Source: Dyadobacter fermentans DSM 18053 (GTDB lineage: Bacteria > Bacteroidota > Bacteroidia > Cytophagales > Spirosomataceae). Taken from it: a stretch of 64,000 nucleotides of DNA. Below the pieces are notes generated by a model. It ran no database searches. It was not told where the DNA came from and saw only the letters and a program-made list of their open reading frames with translations. Position 1 is the first letter of the stretch, and each line of letters starts with the position of its first letter. Positions 34,270 to 43,896 of this stretch are shown here, one piece after another. The translations under genes were made by a program, and so were the position numbers. Location: positions 2,480,001 to 2,544,000 of the forward strand of contig NC_013037.1 in assembly GCF_000023125.1 (NCBI RefSeq), given 5' to 3'.

Positions 34270-37200
34270 ATGAAGCCATCCCCAACATCCTATAAATCGA
34301 CCTGCTGTTACTGCGGCGTGGGCTGCGGGGTCGTGGTGACGAAAGAAAGTAACGGCCAGCTCAGCCTGGAAGGCGATAAGGAGCATCCGTCGAACAAAGG
34401 AATGCTGTGTTCCAAAGGCATGAACCTGCATTACACGGTGATGGACCAGTCGGACCGGCTGCTGTATCCGCAGGTGCGGCTCAACCGCTCGATGCCTTTG
34501 CAGCGCGCGACCTGGGACGAGGCGCTGGAACGCACAGCGGCTGTTTTTAAGACATTAATCAAAAAATTCGGGCCCGATTCGGTGGCATTTTATGTCTCCG
34601 GGCAATGCCTCACCGAGGAGTATTACCTGGTCAACAAGCTGATCAAGGGCTTCATCGGGTCCAACAATATCGACACCAACTCCCGCCTGTGTATGAGCTC
34701 GGCGGTGGTGGGTTACAAGCTGTCACTGGGCGAGGATAGCGTTCCCGTTTGCTACGACGACATCGAAGCGGCCGATGTCATGTATGTAACCGGCGCTAAC
34801 CCGGCCTGGTGCCATCCCATTATCTGGCGGCGCGTGGAAGCGCATAAAACGGCGAATCCGGCTACCAAAATTATCTGCGTGGACCCGCGTGTAACCGACA
34901 CCGCCCGCTCGGCCGACCTGCATTTGCAGATCCGCCCGGGCACCGACATTGTCCTCAACAACGCGATCGGTCGTTTGCTGATCGAAAATGATTACCTCGA
35001 TGAGCGGTTTATTGCAGACCACACCGATGGTTTCGAATTATTCCGGCTACAAGTAATGCAGCGCACTTTGGCGGAAGCGGCCGACATTTGTGGTGTCCCT
35101 TCCGCCGACATTGCCTTAGCCGCCGAATGGATCGGCCGTTCGAAAGGCTTTCTCTCCTTTTGGACCATGGGATTGAACCAATCGGTAATCGGGGTAAACA
35201 AAAACCTTTCGCTCATCAACCTGCATTTGATTACCGGTAAAATCGGCAAACCGGGTAATGGGCCGTTCTCGTTGACCGGCCAGCCGAATGCCATGGGCGG
35301 TCGGGAAACGGGTGGCCTTGCCAACATTCTCCCGGGCCACCGCGAGGTGGTGAATGCCGCCCACCGCGAGGAAATGGAACAATTCTGGAACACGCCCGTC
35401 CGCATTGCCGACAAGCCCGGCCTTACCGCTACCGAAATGTTCGAAGCATTGGCCGATGACAAACTGAAAGCGATCTGGATCATCAACACCAACCCGCTGG
35501 TGAGCATGCCCGACATGAATGCCGTGGAAAGCGCATTGAAAAAATCGCGTTTTGTGGTGGTGCAGGACGTTTCTAACCGCGCCGACACCGTGCATTTCGC
35601 CGACGTGGTACTGCCCGCGGCGGCCTGGCTGGAAAAAGACGGCAGCATGACCAACGCCGAACGCCGCATTACCTATCTTCCCAAAGTGCTCGACGCGCCG
35701 GGAGAAGCCCTGCCCGATTCGGAAATCCTCTGGCGTTTTGCCCAGAAAATGGGCTTTGAAAAAGCATTTAATTACAAAACCAATGCCGATGTGTATGCTG
35801 AATATGTGAAGGTTACCAAAGGAACGACCATTGACGTAACCGGCGTAAGCCATCAATTACTGAAAGAAAAACGCAGCGTCCAATGGCCGCTTTCGTCGCT
35901 GGATGCCGAGCGTTCCGCAGAAGTGCGCCAGCCTGGCACCAAACGCCTTTTTACCGACCATCAGTTTTATACCAAAAATAAAAGAGCGCAAATCCATGCC
36001 GTACCGGATGAAAACACATCCGAACCGACGGATAACCAGTTCCCATTGGTTTTAACGAGTGGAAGAATCCGCGACCAGTGGCATACCATGACCAAAACGG
36101 GCCGTGTCGCGAAATTGAACAAGCATATTCCCCAGCCTTTCCTGCAAATTCACCCCGTCGACGCGCAGGAACGCGGCATTCAGGAAGGCAGTCTGGTGAC
36201 GGTGAGCAGCCGTCGCGGGGAAGTGCGTGTGAAGGCGCAGATTACCACGGATGTCCGCAAAGGGCTGTGCTTTTTGCCCATGCATTGGGGAAAAATATTG
36301 GGTAGCAACCTCGTGCGCGCCAACAACCTCACTAGCCCGCTGGTTGACCCGAAATCCAAAGAACCGGATTTCAAGTTTTCGGCTGTGCAGGTAGCATTGT
36401 ATCAAAAACCAGTTGAAAAAATCATCATTATCGGCGCAGGATCGGCTGGTTTGGGCTTTATCAATGCCTACCGCCAGCTCAATGCGAACGATGAGATCCA
36501 TGTTTTTTCCAAAGAAATATATCCGTTTTATAACCGGGTAATGCTGCCCGATTACATCAGCGGCTCGCAAACCTGGGAACAGCTCGTGAAGCTGCGCGAG
36601 GACCAGTTTGCCGAAAACCGCATTACCGTGCATAAGGGCGTAAGTATCATGCACATCGACCGGAAACACAAAACCGTGATCGATAGCAACGGATTTGAAC
36701 ACCATTACGACAAGCTGATCCTCGGCATGGGCAGCAAGGCGTTCATGCCGAAAGGCGTGCCCAACCTGCCCGGCATTTTCAATATGCGCTCGCGGCTCGA
36801 TGCGGACTCGTTGCTGCCGTTTTTGAAACAGCCCGACCCGCACGCGGTGATCGTCGGCGGGGGAATTCTGGGGCTGGAATTAGCGGCATCATTCCGCGAA
36901 ATGGACGTAAAAGTGACCGTGATCCAGCGCAGCGGCCGTTTTATGGAGCGCCAGCTTGACCCGCTCGCGAGCGAACTGCTTTACCAGGAGCTGCTCGACC
37001 GGGGAATCGAATGTTATTTCAATGATGAGGTGGCTACCTTCTCGGGTTCGGACACCGTGGAAGGGATCAGGCTGAAATCGGGACGGAAGATTGATTGTCA
37101 GGTGGTTGTACTGGCTATCGGCACCGTCCCGACCATCGACCTCGCCAGAAACACCGGCCTTGAATGCAAGCGCGGCGTGGTAGTGAACGATTACATGCAA

Positions 37201-37812
37201 ACTTCCGACCCGGATGTTTACTCGGCCGGTGAAATCGCCGAATGGAACGGACAAATGTGGGGCATTACCCTCGCCGCCGAACAGCAAGCCGAAGTGATCG
37301 CCAACTACCTCGCGGGCGACATTTCGCAACCGTACAAAGGAAGCACCTCGATGAACATCCTGAAAATGGACGGTCTGCACTTGTGCAGCATCGGCATGAC
37401 CGACGCCCCGGCCAACGATCCGGCCTATGAGCAAATCGTATTCATCGATAAATCAAAGCGTTATTACAAAAAATGCATCGTGCACCGCGACAAGCTCGTA
37501 GGTGCGATCCTGATAGGCGATAAAAACGAATTCCTGGAATTCCGCGACCTCATCTCGGGCGGCGTCGAACTTTCGGAAAAACGCCTGCAACTCCTCCGCG
37601 CGAGCCAGAAAGCCGAGCCGATGATGGGAAAACTCGTATGCTCCTGCAACAATGTCGGACAAGGAAACCTGGAAAATGCCATTGCCGGCGGCTGCGGCGA
37701 TTTCCAGAAGCTCTGCCAGACGACGGGCGCCGGGACGGGCTGCGGCTCATGCCGGCCGGAGGTGCGGTCTATTTTGGAAAAGGCGTTGGAAAATAGTTTG
37801 GTAGCATTGTAG
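34270..37812 (+). CDS. Assimilatory nitrate reductase fused to FAD oxidoreductase and BFD-like domain
   Basis: 1180 aa. Residues 1 to about 710: molybdopterin oxidoreductase with N-terminal [4Fe-4S] ligands CCYCGVGCG...MLCSKG and Mo-bisMGD motifs (GQPNAMGGRETGGLANILPG). Residues about 715-1110: NirB-like FAD/NAD(P)H module (IIIIGAGSAGLGFINAYRQL; VIVGGGILGLELAASF). Residues about 1115-1180: BFD-like [2Fe-2S] domain (CSCNNVGQGN...TGAGTGCGSCRP). So catalytic and electron-input parts, separate proteins in Bacillus or Klebsiella nas systems, are on one chain. It reduces nitrate to nitrite in the cytoplasm. No signal peptide. Repeat-rich gaps lie on both sides. Confidence 0.93.
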   Translation: MKPSPTSYKSTCCYCGVGCGVVVTKESNGQLSLEGDKEHPSNKGMLCSKGMNLHYTVMDQSDRLLYPQVRLNRSMPLQRATWDEALERTAAVFKTLIKKFGPDSVAFYVSGQCLTEEYYLVNKLIKGFIGSNNIDTNSRLCMSSAVVGYKLSLGEDSVPVCYDDIEAADVMYVTGANPAWCHPIIWRRVEAHKTANPATKIICVDPRVTDTARSADLHLQIRPGTDIVLNNAIGRLLIENDYLDERFIADHTDGFELFRLQVMQRTLAEAADICGVPSADIALAAEWIGRSKGFLSFWTMGLNQSVIGVNKNLSLINLHLITGKIGKPGNGPFSLTGQPNAMGGRETGGLANILPGHREVVNAAHREEMEQFWNTPVRIADKPGLTATEMFEALADDKLKAIWIINTNPLVSMPDMNAVESALKKSRFVVVQDVSNRADTVHFADVVLPAAAWLEKDGSMTNAERRITYLPKVLDAPGEALPDSEILWRFAQKMGFEKAFNYKTNADVYAEYVKVTKGTTIDVTGVSHQLLKEKRSVQWPLSSLDAERSAEVRQPGTKRLFTDHQFYTKNKRAQIHAVPDENTSEPTDNQFPLVLTSGRIRDQWHTMTKTGRVAKLNKHIPQPFLQIHPVDAQERGIQEGSLVTVSSRRGEVRVKAQITTDVRKGLCFLPMHWGKILGSNLVRANNLTSPLVDPKSKEPDFKFSAVQVALYQKPVEKIIIIGAGSAGLGFINAYRQLNANDEIHVFSKEIYPFYNRVMLPDYISGSQTWEQLVKLREDQFAENRITVHKGVSIMHIDRKHKTVIDSNGFEHHYDKLILGMGSKAFMPKGVPNLPGIFNMRSRLDADSLLPFLKQPDPHAVIVGGGILGLELAASFREMDVKVTVIQRSGRFMERQLDPLASELLYQELLDRGIECYFNDEVATFSGSDTVEGIRLKSGRKIDCQVVVLAIGTVPTIDLARNTGLECKRGVVVNDYMQTSDPDVYSAGEIAEWNGQMWGITLAAEQQAEVIANYLAGDISQPYKGSTSMNILKMDGLHLCSIGMTDAPANDPAYEQIVFIDKSKRYYKKCIVHRDKLVGAILIGDKNEFLEFRDLISGGVELSEKRLQLLRASQKAEPMMGKLVCSCNNVGQGNLENAIAGGCGDFQKLCQTTGAGTGCGSCRPEVRSILEKALENSLVAL

Positions 37813-37823
37813 TTCGGGCAGGA

Positions 37824-38055
37824 GGCCCCGCCGGGGCCGCACGTCGGGACAGATGCTTGTTGCTATAAACAGAATGCCCCTCCGGGGCGCAAACGCCTGG
37901 CCGCAGAGCGGCAGCCCGTTTATAGCACAGCCACTGAATACATAATAGTTGCCGTAAACAGAATGCCCCTCCGGGGCGCAAACGCCTGGCCGCAGAGCGG
38001 CATCCTGTTTATAGAACGACCTGATATCACATAATCGCAGACTCCGGAGGAGTCA
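37824..38055. repeat. Paired palindromic elements between nitrate reductase and the rubredoxin-domain gene
   Basis: Occupies most of the 268-bp intercistronic gap. Element 1 (37861-37927) is bounded by TGCTATAAAC and GTTTATAGCA as inverted ends, and contains GCCCCTCCGGGGC and GGCCGCAGAGCGGC hairpins. Element 2 (about 37950-38014) repeats 45 internal bases exactly with degenerate ends. GGCCCCGCCGGGGCC at 37824-37838 and GACTCCGGAGGAGTC at 38040-38054 also occur upstream of the nitrate reductase gene. Confidence 0.85.
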
Positions 38056-38080
38056 CCTTATCATAAACCTCGTTTCGACC

Positions 38081-39565
38081 ATGCGCGACTACTATCATAT
38101 CAAAATCAACCTGCCGGGGGGCATTGCTTCGCCGGGCTATCTGAAAGACATTCTTTCGGCGGCGTGGAATGCGAATGTACGCAATGTACGGTTCGGGTCG
38201 CGACAGCAGCTGCTTATGACTGTGCATTACGAGGATATGCGGTTTTTGGAGAGTGATTTTAAAAAGCTGGGCATTTTCTACGAGGTCAATACCGATCGTC
38301 GGCCTAATATCGTGAGTTCGTACTGCGGCGAGGAGGTTTTCCGGACCGGGCAATGGCTCAATGCGAGCGAGTACCATTCCGTGCTCGATAGTTTTGATTT
38401 CGAAGCCAGCTGGAAGCCCGGATTGAAGATCAATATCTCCGATTCGAACCAGAGTTTTACGCCGTTTTTTACCGGTAACCTCAATTTCATTTCCTCTCCC
38501 GAGCCGCATTTCTGGTATTTGTATGTGCGTTTGAAGCAAACCAACACGGTTTTCAAGTGGGATGGGCTTGTTTACACCAACGAAATCGGGCGGCTGTCGA
38601 GGGTGATGGACGAATGCATGCTGGACGAGCAAATAAATGAGGAAAACGCGTTGAAAGCCGCCGTGAACGAGCGAATCCGTTATGTTTCCCAACCGGCCCA
38701 GCAGGATCTCGAACTGCCTTCGTTTTCGCTGCCCTATTACGAAGGGTTCAATCGCTATGAATCGCGCACCTGGCTGGGATTGTATCGACGCGATGAGGAG
38801 TTTTCGATCGATTTTTTGCTGGACGTGTGCACATTATGCCTGAACACCCGCGTCGGGGAAATTTGCGCTACGCCCTGGAAATCGCTGGTTATCAAAGGCA
38901 TTGAGGATCAATACCGTGAGTCTTGGAGTAATATTCTGGGTAAACATAATATCAATGTCCGCCACGCCGCCAACGAACTGGCCTGGCAAACGGAGGACCA
39001 CAATGGCGACGGTGCCGAACTGAAAAACGAACTGATCCGGCATTTTTCCAAAAACGACACCCGGACTTTCGGGCTTTGCTTCGGCATTCAAACCCGCCCG
39101 AAATCGGAAGTTTTCGGCTCGGTGCTGATCCGGAAACGGCCCTTGCTGCGGATCGGCCAGCTGCCGGTATTCAGCGTTTATGACCTTTATTATACCGAAA
39201 ACTTCAACCCCAACAGCCGCACGCAAGTGCTGTTTGAAAAGGGCTTATTCAAAATACATTTGCCTGCGCAGCTGGAACGTCTTTGCAGGCGGTTTAACAA
39301 TCAGCGATCGAGGGATACTCTGAAAACTATGCTGTCCGAGCCCGATGAAGCCAAAACGGCCGTCAGACCGGTGAAGACCGCGCACCAATGCCCCGATTGC
39401 ATGACTATTTATGATCCCGAGTTTGGCGACATCCTCGGCGATATCCCACCCGGGACCGCCTTCGAAGACCTTCCGGCCGCCTACTGCTGCCCTACCTGCG
39501 ACGCCGCCAAGGCAGATTTCGTACCCGTTGAACTTACCCGCTTCACTCACCTCGAACCAGCCTGA
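38081..39565 (+). CDS. Nitrite/sulfite-reductase-like protein with C-terminal rubredoxin domain
   Basis: 494 aa. The N-terminal 100 residues resemble the ferredoxin-like half-domain of nitrite/sulfite reductases (IKINLPGGIASPGYLKDIL, NVRNVRFGSRQQLLMTV). The siroheme-iron-sulfur cysteine pattern of true reductases is not found in the middle. The last 55 residues are a rubredoxin fold with two CPxC pairs (HQCPDCMTIYDPEFGDI and YCCPTCDAAKADF). I infer an electron-transfer partner of the nitrate reductase rather than a catalytic reductase. The ATG at 38081 is clear, and narM follows after 2 bp. Confidence 0.75.
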   Translation: MRDYYHIKINLPGGIASPGYLKDILSAAWNANVRNVRFGSRQQLLMTVHYEDMRFLESDFKKLGIFYEVNTDRRPNIVSSYCGEEVFRTGQWLNASEYHSVLDSFDFEASWKPGLKINISDSNQSFTPFFTGNLNFISSPEPHFWYLYVRLKQTNTVFKWDGLVYTNEIGRLSRVMDECMLDEQINEENALKAAVNERIRYVSQPAQQDLELPSFSLPYYEGFNRYESRTWLGLYRRDEEFSIDFLLDVCTLCLNTRVGEICATPWKSLVIKGIEDQYRESWSNILGKHNINVRHAANELAWQTEDHNGDGAELKNELIRHFSKNDTRTFGLCFGIQTRPKSEVFGSVLIRKRPLLRIGQLPVFSVYDLYYTENFNPNSRTQVLFEKGLFKIHLPAQLERLCRRFNNQRSRDTLKTMLSEPDEAKTAVRPVKTAHQCPDCMTIYDPEFGDILGDIPPGTAFEDLPAAYCCPTCDAAKADFVPVELTRFTHLEPA

Positions 39566-39567
39566 CC

Positions 39568-40047
39568 ATGAACACCATAACCGCCATCGAAACCCGCTTT
39601 TTCGCATTCGAAAGCGATTTTGTAGATAGCCTGCGCTGCATCCCGATGATCGTGCGGTACAAGCTCGACACCTGCCGCGTGAAACTGCAACTCGCCGATT
39701 GGGCCAGACTCAATTACCACGAAAAGGACGAACTGGCAGAACTACCCTGCCATTCGCAAGAGGAGATTGACGCCTACGCCGATTTTGTGCATGCATTGGT
39801 TTGGAAATATACCAGCACAGTGCCCAGCCTGCTCAAAACGCTCGACGCCGCGTGGGTGCATACGCAGGTACCCGCGGAAGTGCGCGAAAAGGCCCAGGAA
39901 TGGAACTGCCCCGTCATTTCGGCGCACCAGTGGATGCAGCTCGATGTGCTCGAACGGTTTGCATTAGTAAAACTCAGCCGCTCAGGCCACGAGGGCCGGA
40001 ATTTCCCCAGGGCGCTGGCAGAGTTTGGGCTGGCGGCGGCTTGTTAG
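39568..40047 (+). CDS. narM: Nitrate reductase-associated protein NarM
   Basis: 159 aa. It matches the Nitr_red_assoc family (FFAFESDFVDSLRCIPMIVR, KLDTCRVKLQLADWARL). Cyanobacterial NarM is required for active assimilatory nitrate reductase, probably in maturation. It starts 2 bp after the rubredoxin-domain gene and closes the nitrate operon. It is convergent with the TlpA-like gene, 14 bp away, with no obvious terminator. Confidence 0.88.
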   Translation: MNTITAIETRFFAFESDFVDSLRCIPMIVRYKLDTCRVKLQLADWARLNYHEKDELAELPCHSQEEIDAYADFVHALVWKYTSTVPSLLKTLDAAWVHTQVPAEVREKAQEWNCPVISAHQWMQLDVLERFALVKLSRSGHEGRNFPRALAEFGLAAAC

Positions 40048-40061
40048 ATTTGCAAAGAGGC

Positions 40062-41516
40062 CTACTTTTGCGCTATACGACTTTTGCTCAACAATTTACG
40101 CAATTCACCCTGCACATTACCCGACGACGGCCGCACAGCATGGGTCGCTACCATGCGGCCCTGCGCGTCGATCAGCAAGTAGCGCGGAATGCCCCACACA
40201 TGATAAAGATTCCAGACAGATTCGGGAGCGTCGGCGCTGGTAAGCATGTGATGGCCGGCGGGAACTCTGCCAGCTGCCACCATTTTCTTCCATGCCAGGG
40301 TATCCCTGTCGATGGAGACATACAGAAAAGCGACCCGATCATCTTCTTTAAACTCCGAGTGCACCTTTTTTGACTCAGGAAATTCGCCCACGCATGGCCC
40401 ACACCAAGTCGCCCAAATGTCGACGTACACAATTTTCCCGCGCAAATCCGAAAGCGCGAGCTTCTTACCATCAGGCGTCGTGCCGGTAAAATCCGGCGCG
40501 GGCTTCCCGGGGCCCAGCTTTTCCCAACGGCTGACATCCTCGCGAATCACCTTTTTGAGCTCTTCCGAAGCAACTTCCTTTTCGATGGTGTTAGCCAGTG
40601 TTATCATGTTGGGCGAAAGTCCGTTCAATCTGATCTGGACGTCCGCACTTTTCACCCTGATGAAATCCTCGATTGGTTTCGGATATTCATTGGCCTTGAT
40701 TTTCTTTTCGACCATCATTGGAAAAATGGATTCGAGGCTATCACTGTCCATTTGATCGTTCTCTTCGTATACGGCATTGTTGATACGATGCTGAAAAAAC
40801 TGCGAGGCAACCAGTGAATAGTCGAACATACCGGATTGCAACGCAACGGTATCGATCGGCAGATGCTCAACTACTCTTCTCACCTGCGCCGGGATTTCCG
40901 ATGTATCTTTTCCGATCGCAAAATTGTATTGATAAGAAACAACATGCATACCGGTTTGATGCGTCAGAAGAGCCAGTCGCTCCGCCGAAACCTGCGTATC
41001 GGATTTCAGTTTTGAGAATAAATGATCGTAACTTTTTTGCAGTGAATCCTTGGCCGCCAGAAAGTCTTCCGAATTGAGTTGGAAGTAGTAAGTGCCGTTC
41101 CATTTCTCGAATTCGCTCCTGATTTGCTGGGTTTCATTCAAAGCCTGATTAACCGCTGCACCATCGCCTCTGAACTGTACTGCTAACCTCGCTCCCGCCG
41201 CGGATGGGGCAATTTCGATCTCATCGCCAGGGTAAATCAAAATGCCCGCTGCCAATTCCTTTCCATTGATATGTGCAAATACCGGCGCTTCAACTTCCAC
41301 CTCAACCACCCCTTTCCCGGCACTATCCAGCAGCACTTTGCCCAACTCAATGGTTGAAACATCCACCATATTAACCCGACCGATTGAAACAGTATCACCG
41401 GCCAATTTGGGATAATCAATCGTTACCTTAACCGAATTATTTTTCTTGTACTCACAGCCGGTGAATAGAAAAACAATGCCGAAACACACAAGATAAATGT
41501 AAAGAGGATAGCGCAT
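40062..41516 (-). CDS. TlpA/AhpC-like thioredoxin-fold lipoprotein
   Basis: 484 aa from the ATG at 41516, giving a lipoprotein signal (YLVCFGIVFLFTGC, lipobox FTGC). An earlier frame start at 41549 would add 11 residues and break it. The N-terminal 330 residues are a beta-sandwich plus helical region typical of Bacteroidetes periplasmic thiol-disulfide proteins. The C-terminal redoxin domain has WATWCGPCVGEFPES with Cys372/Cys375. It probably reduces periplasmic disulfides. No cytochrome-maturation genes are adjacent. Confidence 0.82.
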   Translation of the reverse strand: MRYPLYIYLVCFGIVFLFTGCEYKKNNSVKVTIDYPKLAGDTVSIGRVNMVDVSTIELGKVLLDSAGKGVVEVEVEAPVFAHINGKELAAGILIYPGDEIEIAPSAAGARLAVQFRGDGAAVNQALNETQQIRSEFEKWNGTYYFQLNSEDFLAAKDSLQKSYDHLFSKLKSDTQVSAERLALLTHQTGMHVVSYQYNFAIGKDTSEIPAQVRRVVEHLPIDTVALQSGMFDYSLVASQFFQHRINNAVYEENDQMDSDSLESIFPMMVEKKIKANEYPKPIEDFIRVKSADVQIRLNGLSPNMITLANTIEKEVASEELKKVIREDVSRWEKLGPGKPAPDFTGTTPDGKKLALSDLRGKIVYVDIWATWCGPCVGEFPESKKVHSEFKEDDRVAFLYVSIDRDTLAWKKMVAAGRVPAGHHMLTSADAPESVWNLYHVWGIPRYLLIDAQGRMVATHAVRPSSGNVQGELRKLLSKSRIAQK

Positions 41517-41605
41517 CTGACTTGAAATTTGATAGAAACAAACAATCAAAATCTATTTACGCTAACCTACCTTATTTTGTGGAATAATTTATTGAATTTT
41601 TAATA

Positions 41606-43666
41606 CTAGCGAACAACGAACTTGCGGGATATTATTTCGCTTCCGAATACGGCTTTGATGATATAAGTTCCGGCATTCAATTTACCTAGCGGGTAACTTT
41701 GAGCTATGGTTTCTGCATTGGATGACATTTCGCGTAAAGTCTGGCCATTCACGTTACTGAGGATTAATTTGCATTTACCTATGCCCTTCCCGATTTCAAC
41801 CCAAATCTCTTCCCCGGAAGAAGGGTTTGGCTTTATGCGAATTTTATCATTGGCATAACTATCCAATTTTATACTTACAATTCTTGAATATTGCGTTTTC
41901 CCATCCCGGTCGACTTCTTTGAGCCGGTAATAAATGTTGCTGTTATAAAAATTGTCGTTTACATTTTCATCATCATAGTGGTACGCATTTACCTTTCGGG
42001 AATCACCCAATGCGTCGACTTTACCGATAGGCTCAAAAGTACGACCGTCCTGCGAGCGCTCGACCAAAAAATAACCTGCATTGATTTCTTCCGTCGTCTC
42101 CCATTCCAGCGTCACCCTACCGTCATGGAATGAACCTGAAAAATGGCTCAATTTGACTGGTAACGGGTTGGTGACAATGACCTCCGTCGTATCACTAAGA
42201 CAGGAATATTCGTCCTTGACAACATATTCCGTCGTCACTGCCGGGCTTACCGTAACTTCCCGGGATGTATCCCCGGTGCTCCACAAGTAGGAGCCGATAT
42301 AGGAGGAGGCAATTGTAATGCTTTCCCCTTTCTCGATCTCGACCGACGTTTTCTTATTCACATCCTTAACAATCGTAAACTGATCACGCACGATGCCGTC
42401 GGAAGCTATCCACTTGGCGTCCAGCCTGTTCCCTTCCACCTGCAATAAAACCGCTCCTCCGTAACTTGCATTGGCGAATGGCAATGCATTGTGCGGATAG
42501 CCTGCCTTGGTAGCCCCAAGCTGCCCCGCCGAGCCTGCAACTACATATACGGTGCCTTCATTGTCGGATGATTTCTTGATGTATGGGCAGGATTCGGATG
42601 AGCCGTCGTAACGCCCGGAAGACTGGCTGAGGTTGTAAATGGCCGGATTAAATGAATTTTCGAGACCATAATGCCCGTGCATTAATTTCGAGCGCTCGTA
42701 GTCGTGGCTGTGCCCGCAAAGAATGAGGTCTACGCCGTTTCTTTCCAAAATCCGGATAAAATTCTTCCGCATGTTAATCAGCTCCAATTCAATATCCGAA
42801 TCATGGGAGCCTTTCGTATACGGCGGATGATGCCAGTAGGCGATTACCCAATCCTTGTTCGTATTTGCTGCCAGATCCGCCTTGACCCATTGCACCTGCG
42901 TGCCCAAAGTATCATACAGCCGCGTATTGCCACTTTCCATTCCGTACGAGTCCAGCGAAAGGAAATGGGTGTTCCCATAATCAAACGAGTAAAACGATTC
43001 GGTCCCGGAAGGGACGCCACCCGCTTCCCCGGCGCTGGGAACGGTAAATATGTTATAATAAGGCACCGCGTGATCGACCTGTCTGGATGCATTATTGGCA
43101 TAATCGTGATTTCCCGGCGTCGGATACAATGGTGTTTGCTTTAACAGCCGGTCTTTGTAAATATTGAAAAATCCGCTCTGGTACTCCGCTTCGGTGCCGG
43201 TCATGTAGGCATTGTCGCCGAGCAATAGCCAGGCATCCATATATTCATTCCCCAGGAAATCGAGCAGCTTATCACGCGTATTGATCTGATTAACAGAATT
43301 ATTTCCGCAATCGCCCATCACGCCGATGGTGTATTTGCCTGTTTGCGCTGGTAATGGGGCCGTTTCAAAAAAGTTGCCGGCATCACCTTGCAACACTCCC
43401 TGCGCAGAGCCGATGGAATAATAGTACCGCTTTTTGGGTTGGAGCCCGGTCAATTTTACCTCGTGCTCGGTGACGGACGAGGTACTGTCAACACTTTGGA
43501 ATAATGTCGCTGGCGATTCCCCGAAAAGAACCCGGCTGTCGGTTGGCTCATTGGTACGCCAGCGAATAATAATACTCGTCGACGTAGCCGATTGAAGGTA
43601 CGGACCTCGCAAAAGACCTGGGATTATATGCGCCAGCAGACAAGCGGATAATAGTACAGTGTGCAT
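41606..43666 (-). CDS. Secreted metallophosphoesterase (purple-acid-phosphatase-like) with T9SS domain
   Basis: 686 aa from the ATG at 43666, before a hydrophobic signal. An N-terminal fibronectin-like domain (RGPYLQSATSTSIIIRWRT) is followed by the calcineurin-like metal ligands GVMGDCGNNS, WLLLGDNAYM, TPGNHDYA, IAYWHHPPYTKG and ILCGHSHDYERS. A C-terminal type A sorting domain (IRIKPNPSSGEEIWVEIG...LNAGTYIIKAV) directs T9SS export. It probably releases phosphate from extracellular esters. An in-between beta domain (about residues 440-520) has a CxxxTTEV-like repeat of unknown role. Confidence 0.87.
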   Translation of the reverse strand: MHTVLLSACLLAHIIPGLLRGPYLQSATSTSIIIRWRTNEPTDSRVLFGESPATLFQSVDSTSSVTEHEVKLTGLQPKKRYYYSIGSAQGVLQGDAGNFFETAPLPAQTGKYTIGVMGDCGNNSVNQINTRDKLLDFLGNEYMDAWLLLGDNAYMTGTEAEYQSGFFNIYKDRLLKQTPLYPTPGNHDYANNASRQVDHAVPYYNIFTVPSAGEAGGVPSGTESFYSFDYGNTHFLSLDSYGMESGNTRLYDTLGTQVQWVKADLAANTNKDWVIAYWHHPPYTKGSHDSDIELELINMRKNFIRILERNGVDLILCGHSHDYERSKLMHGHYGLENSFNPAIYNLSQSSGRYDGSSESCPYIKKSSDNEGTVYVVAGSAGQLGATKAGYPHNALPFANASYGGAVLLQVEGNRLDAKWIASDGIVRDQFTIVKDVNKKTSVEIEKGESITIASSYIGSYLWSTGDTSREVTVSPAVTTEYVVKDEYSCLSDTTEVIVTNPLPVKLSHFSGSFHDGRVTLEWETTEEINAGYFLVERSQDGRTFEPIGKVDALGDSRKVNAYHYDDENVNDNFYNSNIYYRLKEVDRDGKTQYSRIVSIKLDSYANDKIRIKPNPSSGEEIWVEIGKGIGKCKLILSNVNGQTLREMSSNAETIAQSYPLGKLNAGTYIIKAVFGSEIISRKFVVR

Positions 43667-43704
43667 AACGAAAGCGAATGTATAAATCAAAATCTATATC
43701 AATT

Positions 43705-43896
43705 TCACTCTTTCAGGAACTTGAACAGCACCTCTCCCTTCTGGGATACAATGGAATAAATGCCGGAATTTAAATGCCTTACATCGAACGTTTTCGTCCC
43801 GCCGGACGACTTCGTTTTGAGCAAAATACGATTCCCTTTAACGTCATAAAGCAACAGCTCATCAGGAATCGGATTTTTGTTGGAATGGGTTAATGT
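43705..43896 (-). pseudogene. T9SS sorting domain severed from the M1 peptidase by a frameshift
   Basis: This frame encodes THSNKNPIPDELLLYDVKGN and then DVRHLNSGIYSIVSQKGEV, a standard T9SS C-terminal domain. It is exactly what should follow VHPNPAIDFF in the M1 peptidase. Reading 7 instead of 8 T residues at 43897-43904 (A8 on the plus strand) restores one 739-residue protein. Confidence 0.85.
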
